Source: Tubiluchus corallicola (lineage: Eukaryota > Priapulida > Priapulimorpha > Priapulimorphida > Tubiluchidae). Taken from it: 64,000 bases of DNA. Where the stretch lies: the NCBI GenBank assembly GCA_030141605.1, contig JAQGDQ010000190.1, forward strand, positions 310,001 through 374,000, given 5' to 3'. Below the pieces are notes generated by a model. That model had not been told where the DNA came from. It did no database searches and was given only the letters and a program-made list of their open reading frames with translations. The position numbers were made by a program, and so were the translations under genes. This document shows positions 50,780 through 63,867 of this stretch, piece by piece (the stretch's first letter is position 1; the number at the start of each line of letters is the position of its first letter).

Positions 50780-51255
50780 TTAGGACTTTGGCATTTTTCG
50801 TGCACTAATCACGATCGCATTGTTCACTATTTGCCCGAGGAGTTTGATTACCTAGCATCTTATGAACAGCTTAATTCCTCGTATCAGTTATCTAACGATT
50901 TTAATTCATGTTTCACTATCTGAGGATTTTTATTCATTATTATTCCAAAGGAGTATTGTTCACGTGCGTTTTGTCTGAGAATTTAGAGTCGCCAGCATTT
51001 GATGAACAGCATCTTTCTTAGTGTCACTTATCTAAAGATTTTAATTGGTGCCTTTCCTAAGAGGATTTTCATTCATTAGCATTCACGAGGAACTTTGTTC
51101 ACTGTAACTCTAACTGTTCACTGTAGTATTCGTCTGAGAATTCTATGTTTAGTAACACTTTATGTACAACATCAGTTACATCGTTCGCACTGCCACTATA
51201 ACGATTTTAATTCATTGTCATTCATGAGAAGTATTGTTCGTTGTGTCTTTCATCT
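50780..51255. repeat. Decayed tandem repeat, period about 55 bp (block 1)
   Basis: Degenerate units contain variants of tattgttcac, tctgag, gattttaattcatt and gcattcatgagg in a fixed order. Around seven units can be followed. Units differ at many places and by small indels. A second block with the same motifs is at 51930-52215. Confidence 0.65.
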
Positions 51256-51929
51256 GATTGATTGATTATAATTTTATTTCAGACAAGAAAGTCCATACAA
51301 AATACAATGCATAAAATCAGTGTAATTAAAATAGCCTTAAGTGAAATCTAACAACTGAAAATAAAGATTAAAGTTATTGCACAGAAACTGATTGCTCACG
51401 TCTTAAAGTTGGTGAACAGCAGTGTTCTTGGAGAAAACGACAAGTCACTCAACATATTGGGTTTGTTTGACTGTTAAACTTAGAAAAATTTATTAAAGAA
51501 ATTTGCAAAAAACTGTTTAGAGAGCATAAAGTTAATTTATACTAGCGCTGTATAGAAACTTTCCATCGGTAGCCGCCATTCACTTGAAAATCATGACGTA
51601 ACTGGTGGACTTCGTGACCTTTCGTGAGTTTTCCTAAGGGCACTGCTGAAACTAATTTAAGTATCTGCAGCTTACCTAATGTTCACGCAAAAATATCACA
51701 AAATTAGCTATCTAATGTTTTCTGAAAATTTTTATATACTTTTGATGGAAATTGACAGTCTTCAGCCAATTGGTGGAAAAATGTGCGTTAAAAATGGGAC
51801 CCAAGCGTGAAATGATCGCGACTTTAAAGTGAGTTTACCAATTACACAAGACACTTATCACACTATTATTATTAAATCCTTTTAACATTTTTTGCGAACA
51901 TTGAAATGAGCCTAACTTCCCAGAAGACT
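51256..51929. other. Stretch without gene between two repeat blocks
   Basis: It begins with ttttatttcagacaag (51275), which looks like the reverse complement of a retrotransposon 3' end. Such an insertion may have split the degenerate repeat array. Nothing else is recognised. Confidence 0.4.
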
Positions 51930-52215
51930 TAGCATTTCCTTTAATGTTACTCTCTAAAGATTTTCATTGAATAGCATTCATGAAAGGCATTGTACTTTGT
52001 GCCACACGGCTAGAGATTTCCTTTAGTAGCATTCATATTGTAATATTGCAATACAATGACAATAAATTGCTTGCTTACTTACTTACTCATGAAAGCCTTT
52101 ATTTTTAAAATGCTATTCGTCTAAACATGTTCATTTATTAAGATACAAATAAGGAGCCTTGTTCATGTCGCCACTTGTTTAAAAATATTCATTAGCATTC
52201 ATTTTAAATACTATG
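51930..52215. repeat. Decayed tandem repeat, period about 55 bp (block 2)
   Basis: It has the same ordered motifs as block 1 (aaagattttcattgaatagcattcatgaa, attcatt, ttgttcatgt). Around 52060 a segment caataaattgcttgcttact looks like the 3' tail of another mobile element inserted in the array. Confidence 0.55.
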
Positions 52216-53252
52216 GAGGAAGCATCTGTTTACTTTTTGGGACTTAGATATCCCGCAACAGATGACAGAATCCGAAAACACGAAAAAGAGAAAATTAATG
52301 TGGTGATGATGATGGCAGTGACAGAAGTAACGATAGCTGTGGCGTCATTGATGACGGTTGACTTATATCAGAACTTATATGTAAGGAAAGTAGTTTTATA
52401 AAATTGATAAAGATGTATGTACATGCTTAACACGTAACAACGCCAAGGCTGGTCAGCAAATGGATAAGTGGTTATAGATGGTTCTTCTATACTACCTCTA
52501 GCTATATCGTACAATATGTACAACAGGTCGTTGCCAAGACACTATTTCTGCTCGACCGGTGTCATCTTAGGAGGCTAACCCTGATAATGAGCTCGAATCC
52601 GGTCCAGCTACAACATTTAATTTAAGTAGGACTTGTAGTTGAGTTGGCAGAGTGCCAAATGGTTAAAAAGGCGATTTAGAACGCAAGCAGTCCAAACGTG
52701 TGCAACCTGCTTCACCAAAGCCATTGTTTTGGTACGTGACGTCACTCACGCGTACTATTTGATCATTGGCTGGTTATCGTGTTGTTGTTACACCGCAGGC
52801 AAAACTCTTGCTTAGATAAAAACACATTTCGTGAATTAAGCACGTAAAACATTGCTTATTTTTTCGCGTCAAAGTCATCTGTTGTTTTGCTACGCGTTTT
52901 CTTCTGTTGTCGGTATGATCTACGTTCAGCTGGTGTGTTTGTACAGAGATAATGGAATTTATTATTATTATCATACGTCTTTGTTAAACCTCTATTTGCA
53001 GGCATACAATTTACAACTTAAAAATTATAAATTTGATTTTAAAATGCAAAATATATTATTCCAAATTAATTCATAAGACAAATTTACAAAACCAAGCGTG
53101 TTTTGCTGTCAAATTCTTTAACAACTTCGCTTCTTCAGAACCTCACTAATTTAGCTTTTAGTTCTAAATTTTTAATGAGAACATTTACATACATGTGCAT
53201 CTTACAGATATGTATCTTCAAAATTAATAGAAATTCTACAGCATCTTTATTT
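52216..53252. other. Stretch without gene; possible SINE traces
   Basis: Segments near 52580-52650 (gagctcgaatccgg; gtagttgagttggcagagt) resemble tRNA promoter boxes but are not in a convincing arrangement. Nothing else can be supported. Confidence 0.3.
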
Positions 53253-53640
53253 CTACGCAGTTCTACGCAATTTGCTTAATCTTGATTTTCTGATGTGGTG
53301 TACAGGACAAAAAGCGTCTTTTATAAAATTAATAAAAGCTACTAACAGAATTTCACTTCGTTTCATGTATACCTGATACATATTATAATTATTACTTAAA
53401 TCATTAATAAATTCTCTTCTCTTTTCTGCATCAACAAATTGACATTCAAATAACAAGTGCTCAGGCGTCTGAAATGCGTCACTACATGAACAAGTTGACT
53501 CTAATGAACGACCAATATGATTAAAAAAACAGTTAAAATCAGCCTGGCCTAATAAAATACTGCAACGCAGTTACTCTAACTGCCCATTTTTGCCAGTCGG
53601 CAATACACCGCTTTTGCCTTGCTTTAACTATTGTTGTTCT
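53253..53640 (-). pseudogene. LINE polyprotein C-terminal remnant
   Basis: On the minus strand one frame reads SILLGQADFNCFFNHIGR, then STCSCSDAFQTPEHLLFECQ, then FVDAEKRREFINDL and a tail ending at 53253. C-x-C-x9-H-x4-C is the Cys-His motif that closes I/Jockey-type polyproteins after the RNase H or thumb region. Upstream, WQKWAVRV-like residues occur in another frame, so a frameshift is present near 53575. It is a dead 3' fragment. Confidence 0.75.
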
Positions 53641-53879
53641 AAAAACCTATTCAAGTCAATTTTACAATAGCAAAATATGTCATTTGGCACTTCGTTAATA
53701 CGTAGGGATCTGATCTGATATAAATTTTTTTTGTGAATTTCAAGTATATTATAGTATTTTGATGTTAGCGACGTAAGCTTAAAAATGAATAAAAACATAG
53801 AACGTTTGCCCAGGACCGACTTTTCACACTGAAATGGTTTATTCAGTGTGATATCGCTTTCACCGCTCACACTTACTGT

Positions 53880-54240
53880 TCTTTACTGTAACGGCTGGGG
53901 CATTTTACTTTTTACATTGAGGTATTATAATCACACTAAAAGTGTTTAGTTTCGCTGAGAGAATTTACTAACGTTAAGACACTCTAATCACAGTGTCTTG
54001 CTTCATTTTGCTTTTGCTGAAACGTCTTGCTGGCACGACTTGTTCAATTTGAGAGAGATTACTCACAATGAACCATTCTACTGGCATTGCAACAATTTAC
54101 TCACATTTAACTAAAACTAAACGGTTTGCTTGGACTAAAACAATTTGCTTTCAACGAATTGTTCAATCACATTGAGATAGTTGGCACTTTGTTCATACTA
54201 TGCAGTTTATTCACATTGGGACAAGTTACTCAAGGCGAGA
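53880..54240. repeat. Degenerate repeat rich in TTTACTCACATT-type units
   Basis: Motifs such as caatttactcacattt, gtttattcacattggg and gttcaatcacattgag recur about every 50-90 bp. It is probably an old tandem array. The order of units is not clear enough to give a period. Confidence 0.4.
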
Positions 54241-54723
54241 CTACTTAGCAAGTATGCGTACAATCACTAGTGACACGCCACACGCGTACCGCTGGGAAGA
54301 TTATTTATGTATTAGATACTTTCATTAGCACGAGGAAGGCAGAACACAGCTGAAAAAAATAAAGCTTAGGATGTAACATGGGTGGAGCTGGTTAAAAACA
54401 AGCATATGCAGCCTACTAAACGGAACCAGCAATTAGCTAGAGAAAATAAAATTGTTAGCTTAAAATGTTACCATTAAAATTGTTTTTGGCCTAATTTTAA
54501 AAAGTGTTTTGCTAAGAATTTACACTGTGCGCCCATAGCGTACAAACCAATCCTAAATAGAGTAAAAACCCCATCGTAAAACAACACTGCACTGGCTAGA
54601 ATTAATAAGGCTAACGCCCAAAATATGGTACACGATGACCCAGAACAAACAAACATCCCAACCATCTGGACCATTTTGTTATTAAATTATATACTGTTCT
54701 TTTTGTATTACATCAGCGGGAGC

Positions 54724-54824
54724 CTTACGTAAGAAACCACTTTAGCTGTAAAAAGCAGTGTATATATTGCTGCCTTACGAAAGAAGCCACTTTAGCTGTA
54801 AAAAGCAGTGTATATATTGCTGCC
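54724..54824. repeat. 50-bp tandem duplication
   Basis: Two adjacent copies of 50 bp (ttacg.aagaa.ccactttag, then ctgtaaaaagcagtgtatat) differ at only two or three bases, so the duplication is recent. Confidence 0.9.
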
Positions 54825-54980
54825 ATGGTTTGTCTAATAAATTGTTTATCATGGAACTGGGCTTTCGTTCGTAAAGTTACTATTATTAAAAAGAATTAAT
54901 TAATTAGCCAGTAAACTGAGAAAACTCAACAGTCTGATTACTTGGCCATTAAACTTTATAACAAACTCCAACAGTCAAAT

Positions 54981-55011
<31 letters not shown>

Positions 55012-55173
55012 ATATTTTACAAATCAAAATCAATAAATTAAAATAACATCAGCACAAGTTAAATGCAAGGTAAACTAATATAATCACATCGATATTATTA
55101 TTACTACTACTACTACCGCTGCTGCTGCTGCTGCCGTTACCGCCACCACTACCGCTACCACTACTACTACTAT
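54981..55173. repeat. Trinucleotide tracts (CAA)n and (CTA/CTG)n
   Basis: A CAA tract of ten units lies at 54981-55010. A CTA/CTG/CCG mixed tract lies at 55093-55173. Confidence 0.9.
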
Positions 55174-57611
55174 ATTCGAATTAGTAACGAGTATATCACA
55201 AATATAAAAAATATTAACACAAAATATCATACCACGTCAGTGCACGTTTAAAGCAACAATCAAATCAAGCAGACATTTCAGACATTTCAAGATACACACA
55301 AGGCATTGTCATATCATTACAAATAATCATTAGTTTTGCATTGCAAGAAAGAAAACCATTATTACTAGCTGCAAAAAAGGCAATATTGCTTTATTCAGTT
55401 TATTGTAACTAACAGCTACAATTAAATAAGACTAACACGGACAGGTCTACCTGTATACCATCAGGATAGCCAACGAGAAAGAGATTACCAGGCATTTTAC
55501 ATGAATATACTGTAGAAAATGAAACAATTTACGCAGTTTAAACAGAATCAAGAAAGAAGGCTATTACTACGGGAGTGTTCCTGTTACAGTATGAGACGAA
55601 TGACGTGATACGAAATGAAAGCAAAATATTTGGAAGTTAACTATTGCAAAAACCGCAGGGAGTGACAGTTGATTCCTAGAATGCCACAGGACTAAGCGAG
55701 TAAAGTAATTATTATTTTTACTATCACGATACCGTTCATAATAAAACTAAATTATATTTAAAACGCTCAATTTCACTGTTTAAAGGAATTTTTAGAATAT
55801 ACCTCCTTAACAAAACGACTGAATTTTGAATGAGCATTGCTGATGACAGTAAAATTTTCAAATGACATTAAGTTGTCTGATCTTAATTATCATTGTTTTA
55901 CTTTATGGAATCTGACAAATAACTATTTTATTATTGCAAATTGCTTTACCAAGCTTTTATTTTATATCAGTGAAATTGTAGAAACTGTTATGTCAATATG
56001 TTTTATTTGAATGTCTAATCTCAAGTTCTTTTGTTTTCTTTTTGCAAAGAAACGCAGACTATTGTAATTTCTATTTTGTAACAGTAATTTAATTTATTGT
56101 CTTATTTTCTGTGCTTCTACTATAACTGACATCTTATGTCTTTATGGAAACAATAGTCGTATGTAACTATTTTGAAGTGACGAAGTAAAAACTAAATTCT
56201 TACTCTTGTCGCCTTTTTTACAATGTTTAATCGTCAACAACATATTAACATTTATTGTTCCACAGCTTAGACAGAGCTAACATAGGGCAAGCTAAGAGAG
56301 TTTGCTCTATGCAGGAATTGCAATAACTGTGTGACGAAAATTTATAAACGAAATTTACAGGACCAATGCGATATAAAGATTTTATTGTCATTGACACAGC
56401 TCAATCAAAATTTGATCGTTTGGTTAAGGAGACATATAATATAAATATTTTAAGTCAACTTTAAACAGTAAAATTGAGAGTTTTAAATGTAATTTAATCT
56501 TATAATAGATCGTTGGCGTCGTGAAAAATGCTTGTTTCGGATTGTCGTGATGCTACTAAAATCCTTTTGTATTTTAGAATTATTCTGATTTTGAAAATGG
56601 CACGCGTTCATTTTTACATGTCATTACATAAAAAGACAAGATTCGTGGAAAAAATAACAGGTATAAGAAGGAAAGAGCAGGTGCGCTACTTCTACTTCAA
56701 GCAGGTTTCATTGTGTGCTGCACTCAGATGAGAAGATTACTTATTTTGGCAGAGGAATTAGTAGAAATGCTTGGCAGTAATTAGCTAATAGGATGCTAGA
56801 TGGCAGCCTACCTCCGCTGAAATCCGATCATGTCACCTGGTGACAATTTGCATCTGCAAAGTTGACATTTCTATGCAGAGTCCATTATGCTCTCAGCTTA
56901 ATGGACACCATCAGCAGCCCTTCTCTGTGTGTCCATTATGCGTTACCGTATCAAGCAAATAAGTCCAGCGATAAAAATCGACTTTGCAGCAAATTTAATG
57001 AACGTGTGTTCGATTTTGTGCAATCCAAGCTTGGCGTAGTCTCTTTTAGAGGTTTATTGTCATGAATTACCAGCAGCAACGTTGTACCTAGACTAGAATG
57101 ACGTCAGCAGGTTATGATTCGCAGTACGAAATTTCAGAATGTCATGACTTCAACATTAAAGCTAAATTTCAATTTTATTATAAATTATTGCCGATCATAC
57201 AGATATACTTTTGGTCTTCATTTGTAGCGTTTTGATCGATATTATCGCGACAAACTTTATTTAAATACAGGCGTATAATAATACCTAAATATAAAACTTG
57301 CAGAATTCATTTGATTTAAATCAGGCTATAAAATTACATTAACAGTGACTGATATTGTTTTAAATTTGTTGAATTCAGATTGGAAAAAGATGACGAGATA
57401 CCCGAGTTTTGTGAGGCATTTTTTTAACTGTAGTGCCATTAGGGTTTGCTATGCAAAAGACCGTCTCACCTTGTGGCAAAATATAAAAGATTTTTAGCGA
57501 AAATAAATTATGAAGATGCAAAATGGTCTTAAAAATGTATCTACTACTTCCAAAATGCCCTCCAACGTAGAAAATATAGTGTTTAAAACACGTTACTCCG
57601 GAAAGTCAATG
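55174..57611. other. Stretch without recognised gene
   Basis: This is AT-rich sequence with no frame or RNA signal that I can defend. Confidence 0.35.
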
Positions 57612-57680
57612 GGACTTGGTCACGGCGTTGGACTTCTTATCTGGAGCTCACTGATTGAAATCCGGGCTCAGTTCCGACTT
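57612..57680 (+). mobile_element. tRNA-like SINE head
   Basis: The segment ttggtcacggcgttggactt resembles a tRNA D arm with A box and the start of an anticodon arm. tatctggag and then gattgaaatccggg (B-box-like) follow at tRNA spacing. The body and 3' end are not resolved. Confidence 0.5.
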
Positions 57681-58294
57681 TTTCACAATTTCTTCTTCTG
57701 GATAAATTTCCTTTCAAAGTTCATTAATTCTGAGTACATTTCATCATTAATAAATCTTGAAATTTAGATTTGAAATAATTGCTCACTGGAGCAATTTCCC
57801 AGATGTAATTTTTGAAGTTTTTTGAAGGTTTCTATAAATCGAGTGCAGCCATCTTCACTCCCAGCGGTGCCTCTCTGTCCAGAAGGCTTTTACTACGCCT
57901 GTATGTTACAAACGAGTGTGATTTTAGTCTGCAACTGTCTAATTCAGCGTATGTTATGTAATTTTGCGTAAGATACATTTTGTGCAAGCATGCGTGCTTA
58001 ATCACTTAAGACTTTGTTTTTCCATTTCCAGAAGACATTAGCATGTTAAAAGACTTGGCGTTGCTTTGTTTCGAGCACACGGGCTTCAATTCGTTGCTGT
58101 ATTGAAGCCATATCTCACCAAGCGTGCTGCAGCATATTAACCATGGACACTCTGATGCGTGTGCCACTGAAACCGTAGAAGATTTTTGTCAGCTTGTTCG
58201 TTGACGAAGGCAATTACAGACAAGTCCTGGAGCCATACGAGAGCGCTGATGTAGCGTATTGGATAACGAAACATCTGATGCAAACATTCCCACG
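57681..58294 (+). other. Upstream region and probable 5' UTR exon of the PRRT-like gene
   Basis: A good acceptor (tttttccatttccag, ending 58031) suggests that the exon with the start codon begins at 58032 and that an upstream leader exon exists. ATG 58143 and other upstream ATGs lead to short frames that stop soon. No TATA box or other promoter element stands out. Confidence 0.4.
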
Positions 58295-61026
58295 ATGACT
58301 AGAGGTAAAAGCAGTTACAGTGCAGTAGCCACTCAAGCTGGAAATAGGCCAGCAGGGGAGACCTACGTTTTCCCGGACTGGGAAGTGGCTGTAAAGCAGT
58401 GGTCGTGGAGTTGGCCCTTGCATACATACGGGTTTGCGTGTCTGTTCTTTTTACTTGCCTTTTATTCGTTCTTTTCATTGTTGAATCTCAGAACAGCTCG
58501 GTTGTACACGCGACCGTTCTTGTCAACGATTAACTTGGTGCTTTGTCTGTTAGGTATAGCGCGTGCTTCTTATCTGTTTATAGATCCATACGAATCGAAA
58601 CATTTGATGCCTCTAGCGTTGTCTCGTGCTTTCTATGAGACTGCTTATCCATGCCTTACATCAGCTTTCAGTCTCATCCTTTTGGCTCTTTTGCAAATCA
58701 CCAAGTTTCGCGTGGGTTTTGGATTATTTCATAATGCCAAGTGCCTCGCCGTGTTTATTGTGCTACATTTTGCTACAATACTCGTCACTTCTGTTGGGTC
58801 TGTGCTACATAATGATGTGAAAATAGCATTTCTTGTATTACAAACTATATTCGTATTCTGGGGGTTGATGTTGAGTGTACTGTACATCTATGGAGGTGCT
58901 CAAATGCTCAGAGTTGTTAAGCACACACAACGCTTGCGATTGCAAGGACACATCTATAATGGACTTAGAGCACCTAAGATTAGAATTACAGATGAAAATG
59001 AGCAAACGTACAGCTTAAACAGCGAGTTATCTAATCCTAGTAGTGAGGATGTACGACGTAAAGTTGTGCTTCAGCCAATGCCAGAAAATGACGTTGGTGA
59101 AGTAGAAGCGCATGCTGAAACTCTCAATAAAACGAGAAACAACTCGAATGCATTTAGTGAGAGCACCGGTGATTCAGACATGGTAGAAACGTGCGAAACG
59201 ATTGAGAATGATAATGTTGAAATGTGTGCGGTAGAGAAGCGCCATCCAGAATATGATGGCGAAGAGCAAATGCTTCAGATGCAGAACAACTCGCACAGCA
59301 TTGGAGATCGCTACCGAATACATCAACTCAGTTCTTCTAGCCTTTCAACAAGACTAAACAAGTGTCCTTTACAAAATGTCCTCCATATGATGTATGTTAG
59401 TTCAGTGTTGGGAATAATACTGTGTGGTTTGATGTTATATGGACTTTATGGCAAATTCACTGTCAGTGCTCATCCTATAATCTCAGACTCATGGCCTTGG
59501 TATATTTACCAAACATGTTGCAGGTAACGAATTTATAATAATTTGAATTTTATTTTATCACCCAAAAAAGTCAGCAAGTGATTAGTCTACGTAATGTTTA
59601 CAAATTAATGCCAAGTAAACTGCTACAAAAATCACCAAATCATTTTTGTAGCACTTCTTTGTTCATGTGTCAAACTCAATGGAATGTACAGTAGAATGCT
59701 AATCCATTGTTTAATCATGAACAGTCACGCAGGTGCTCTTACAATAGCTGACCCAAGAGACGCCTGTTGGCCCACTGATTAAGTTTATAATAAGTTAATA
59801 AGTTTATTTTTATCATTACAGCCAAATAGTTAAATTACTGTACAGCACAAAATTACAAAATATAAAATTTTTAAAAAGAACAAGCATAGAATTGAGAAAT
59901 TTGAGGGTAATTTAATGTAACCCACGAGGCATTTACCGCCTTTCCATGGCAGCACAAAAAGGGTAACAACGGTTTTATTGCAAACTGCTTAACTGAGCCG
60001 CATATTGCAAAAAAGGTACGGGCTAATTTTATCTTTTCAACAATTTTGTTTTTTATAATAAGCGTTTTTATTATTTTATTGGAATAAGCAGTGATTGGGT
60101 AGTGGCAGTTGGTTCAGTTAGTATATTCGAAAGGTTTAGGACTTAGCCTATATAACTCTTACTAATTTTAAATACTACATAGATTGTTAACTGAGCTAGT
60201 TTTGGATAGTTACTGTCACGCATAGTAAATTTAGCTCGCAAAGTCTATGAGTGTGGGCCTAGTCAATGTCTTAATTCGATAATGAAAATCTCTTAATTTA
60301 CAGAAACGGATCGAATTAGCTCAATAGGATTAACTTAATCTTTGATTTAAACCAATTATGTATACATATAATATAAGCTCGCTTCGTAAGCTTGTATTAT
60401 ATGGGTTCTTTATTTTCGTGTATTGGATCTACTGAACACGCTCCGTATACATTTTATAGTTGCACATTATTAATCCACGCATATTGTTCACTTTTTCACT
60501 AATTACCAAAAAAATAAAACGGACTTAGTTATTCACAACTACACATGTTCAAGAGTCGCGATTAGGAACAAATTATACGATCATGTCTTACTTATTACTT
60601 TGAAAATGAATAAAATGTACTTTCTTAATGTCTATAAGAAACTTCTTCAACTGTTTTATGAATCCACCATTGGAATTGTTGTGACTTATTGTATCCCTGG
60701 TTGAATGAGGCATTGAAATTTTAGTCTTCGGTAATTTTTTTGTTGAAATAAACCATCATGCTAGTGTGTGTGTGTAGAGCGTGCATTGTTTTCATCAAGT
60801 TTCGCAAAGTGGTAAAATCTTTTTGCTAATTGTCAAAACTGATCAACTTATCGGTCCCAATTGTTTTTCCAGGATAACAGAGCTGGGCATGGGATGTGGT
60901 ATGGCGTACGTCACCAAACAACCGGTTAATAAATACCAGTTTGCTCTTCGTGCAAAGCATAACCTGTTTTCAGGCAAGAAGCAGAAATCACCGTCAAAAC
61001 CGGGCACAGAAGCAGTGAAACTTTAA
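58295..61026 (+). CDS. PRRT4-like: PRRT3/PRRT4-family proline-rich transmembrane protein (2 exons)
   Basis: Exons are 58295-59523 and 60873-61026. The junction (TGC AG|GTAACG ... ttttccag|G) keeps the frame, giving 460 residues. The first in-frame ATG is 58295; the frame is open 36 bases further upstream but has no ATG. About seven hydrophobic segments are seen, near residues 44-65, 77-95, 117-135, 150-170, 176-201, 365-386 and 402-423. A hydrophilic loop of about 160 residues (205-364) is rich in Glu, Asn and Ser. Family marks are W.W.LHTYG.ACLF before the first segment, the FIDPYE motif after the second, and a final PWYIYQTCCRITELGMG helix. Vertebrate PRRT3/4 carry a long proline-rich ectodomain; here the N terminus is only about 40 residues, so either upstream exons are missed or the invertebrate form is short. 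Its biochemical role is unknown. Confidence 0.85.
60365..60403. repeat. 15-bp hairpin in PRRT-like intron
   Basis: catataatataagct (60365-60379) pairs with agcttgtattatatg (60389-60403) with one T/G mismatch (a wobble in RNA) and a 9-base loop. Confidence 0.7.
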
Positions 61027-61890
61027 AATTAATTCACCCTCAAAATCAGCTACAGAAGCAATGCAAACGTAACATTATCTTTATTAAAATCAACATTAAC
61101 ATTGGAAACAGAAGCTCTGAAACATCAGTATTAATTCATTATTGAAGACAAGTTAAAAAGCACAGTAGTTCACTTTCAAAGCCAACTATAGAAGCAATAG
61201 AAATGTAAGTTGCCTTCGCTGTAAAGATCAATGTTAATAGTACAAACAGAAGCGATGAAACGTCAGTCGACAACATTGTTGCACCATTGAGGAGAGGACC
61301 AGAGGTACAATAATTCACTGAGGTATATTAAAAAGCAACAGAACAAGCATTAAAATCATTGTTACGCATGAAACACACCAAAAATTATACATGTTATCGG
61401 TGGTCGGCGTCTAAAGGAGCAGCAATGAAATTGCAACATTTAACTTACTCCGGGAAGGTCAGCATGGACACAGCCGCAAAACGGAAACGATGACTACAGT
61501 GCAAATGGCAGTTCTACTAGAAAACTCACATAAACGGAAGAAGTCTTAAAAGCAGCAGAATTAATATACCTGTTAAAGTTGGCAGCAAAACTGCAATACT
61601 AGAGTTGCCTTCAAACTGGAGAACAGACGCAGTAAAATTTCAATGTATTGGAATGATTGGCAAAGTCAGCACTGGACAGCAACAGCAAAACTGTTTACTA
61701 CCAGGTCGACAGAAGAAGCAGTAAAACTTGAACATTAAAATAAACTGTAACGTCAAAATCGACATCAGCGATTGCGAAACTGTCACATAAAAATCACGAG
61801 AGACCTCAATAGATAATGCTAGACTCGACTAAACTAGGAAAGTGAAATCGCCATCTTTTGTATCAGAAGCAACGAAATTTAACATTCATT
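60985..61890 (+). repeat. Degenerate tandem repeat crossing the PRRT-like stop codon
   Basis: Units centred on cagaagca.tgaaac recur at about 61008, 61054, 61113, 61189, 61250 and, weakly, up to about 61865. The first two units are 46 bp apart (ccgtcaaaac at 60991, ccctcaaaat at 61037); later spacings are 59-76 bp. The first unit encodes the last residues (SPSKPGTEAVK). The others lie after the stop and are not in frame with it. Confidence 0.65.
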
Positions 61891-62419
61891 TGTTTCGTTT
61901 TCTCTTAGATTGTCTAGACTGTTTTCGCAGTCATTCTTTAGTATATTCAAATTTCAAAATTTCTAAATTTCAAATTTTGTATCAAATCTGTATCACCCTT
62001 TTGGGTGGATGAGACATTACAGCAATTGCGTGCAAGATGTTTTTTATAAGCTAAAACAATATGGTGAGTATTGAGTAAGAAGAAAGGACGTACATGTATA
62101 ACAAATTTCGCCAAATTGTTTTAATTCTTTTAGTTTAGTAGTTGAAAAAGGTCGTTCATGTTTTTAGACCTTCAGAATATGTATAATATCAACTGCACAT
62201 AAACTATATTGACTGTGCTTGCTTTAAATTAAATCACTTTTATTACCATTTAAATTTGAAGCATATATGTGAATTTATGGTTTTTAAATTTGTGTAGGTC
62301 CTAATTATCTGTGTTTTGGTCAGAAAAGTATATCACAACTTTTATGTCGCGTGCAGACTATTATATGAATTTAACATGAGTTTGAAGCATGTCAAATGAA
62401 AAAATATTTTAATTTTCAA

Positions 62420-62425
62420 AATAAA
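62420..62425 (+). promoter_or_regulatory. Possible polyadenylation signal (AATAAA)
   Basis: This AATAAA is a good candidate downstream of the PRRT-like stop and would give a 3' UTR of about 1.4 kb containing the degenerate repeat. No transcript evidence is available. Confidence 0.35.
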
Positions 62426-63867
62426 GTATAACTAGCTGTTTGAGTGCAAAATCAAGACTACTTAATTTTCACAATTTATTGAATTTGAATGTTAGTAGAC
62501 ATGCCTTTGAAATGCCAAATCATTGTTAGGGTTTTCCACATAAAAAACAGCTTTTAAGTTTAATGTTTGCTAGTTAGCTAAATACTTGGATTAAAATAAT
62601 CATGAACAATAACTTTAGCTAGATATAGATAGCTCTGACCCACACACCCTGATTTGTCATAAACTGAATAGAGCAAAAATCTTCAGAGACTACGTTGTGT
62701 TAAATGATGGCTTCGTTGACATGATTGACGAGTTTTCAGATTAATGATAACCTCAGTTATCCGGTTAAGTGTAGCAAACCGTTGCGGATGATCTGTGATC
62801 CGTATTCAAAATATCGAACTGCGTGGCATTTAACAGATAAAAGGTTAACGAGTTACAGCAAAAAACACAGTACAAAGAGAATTTTACGAATGGGTCTATT
62901 ATAGACAATTGCATCTCTCTCTTGTCGCACAACATTGTACAAATTTTCAATGTGCTTAAAAAATTTTGTACAACGTTGTTGTAAATGTGGAGTAATAGAA
63001 TTATGACATAAAATTCACACAAAACAAGACATCTGGCAAGGAGAGTGAAGTGGATGAAACTGCCCAAAACCACCCATTCATTTACTGACGAGGGTTTGTA
63101 TTACTTAAGCTCCAGTCTCCAGCCACACATGATGACTACCTAGCTATTTCGATCGCCCCAAGCTGCAATTTACCTTTGCCAGTTTTAAGATCATTGTATA
63201 TATTCCTGACAGAACAGATACTCTGAGTGATAAAATAAAAAAATTCTTGTGTTTAATAAAACTCCAACTACATTTTTGACAAAATTATTTTAAAAAGTCC
63301 GTTGTATCGAAAATATTTTAGTAATTTTCGTTGCCACCAGAAGGCGCAACGATACAATTACAGATAGAGTTGTAATAAAACATGAATGATGCCATAACAA
63401 GAATACAAAGTTTGATCTACTTGTACACAATTAAGTCTAATTTTCCCCGCTAGATGGCGCACATGGAGTTTTACGCAGTAAGCATATAGGTACTCTAGTC
63501 TTAATATGTGACATTGCATGGGATTTAATATTACTGATTTTAACACATACGCTCACCTTCTTTCTTAAATAACCCTACTCACACGGTTGTTAGTTCATGA
63601 GTTAATTAGATTATGTGCTCACTCACTCACTCAATCTCACGCTTTAATCAGCTGCTCACCCTCGCCCCACACTCTTATTCACCGATCCTCACCCTTTTTC
63701 CTAGCATAAAATTAGTAGTTCACTTATTCATTTTGTGTCTCACACATTTCATTTATTTGGATAGTTGTGGGCCTACTCAAAAATTAAGTGGCATCATATT
63801 TACAACAATTAGACCAATGTTGAAGACTTATTATTCGCTAATTAATTGAAGAAGAGGCACTGGAGAA
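62426..63867. other. Stretch without gene
   Basis: There is a short actcactcactca run near 63622. No gene or structured RNA is recognised. Confidence 0.35.
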
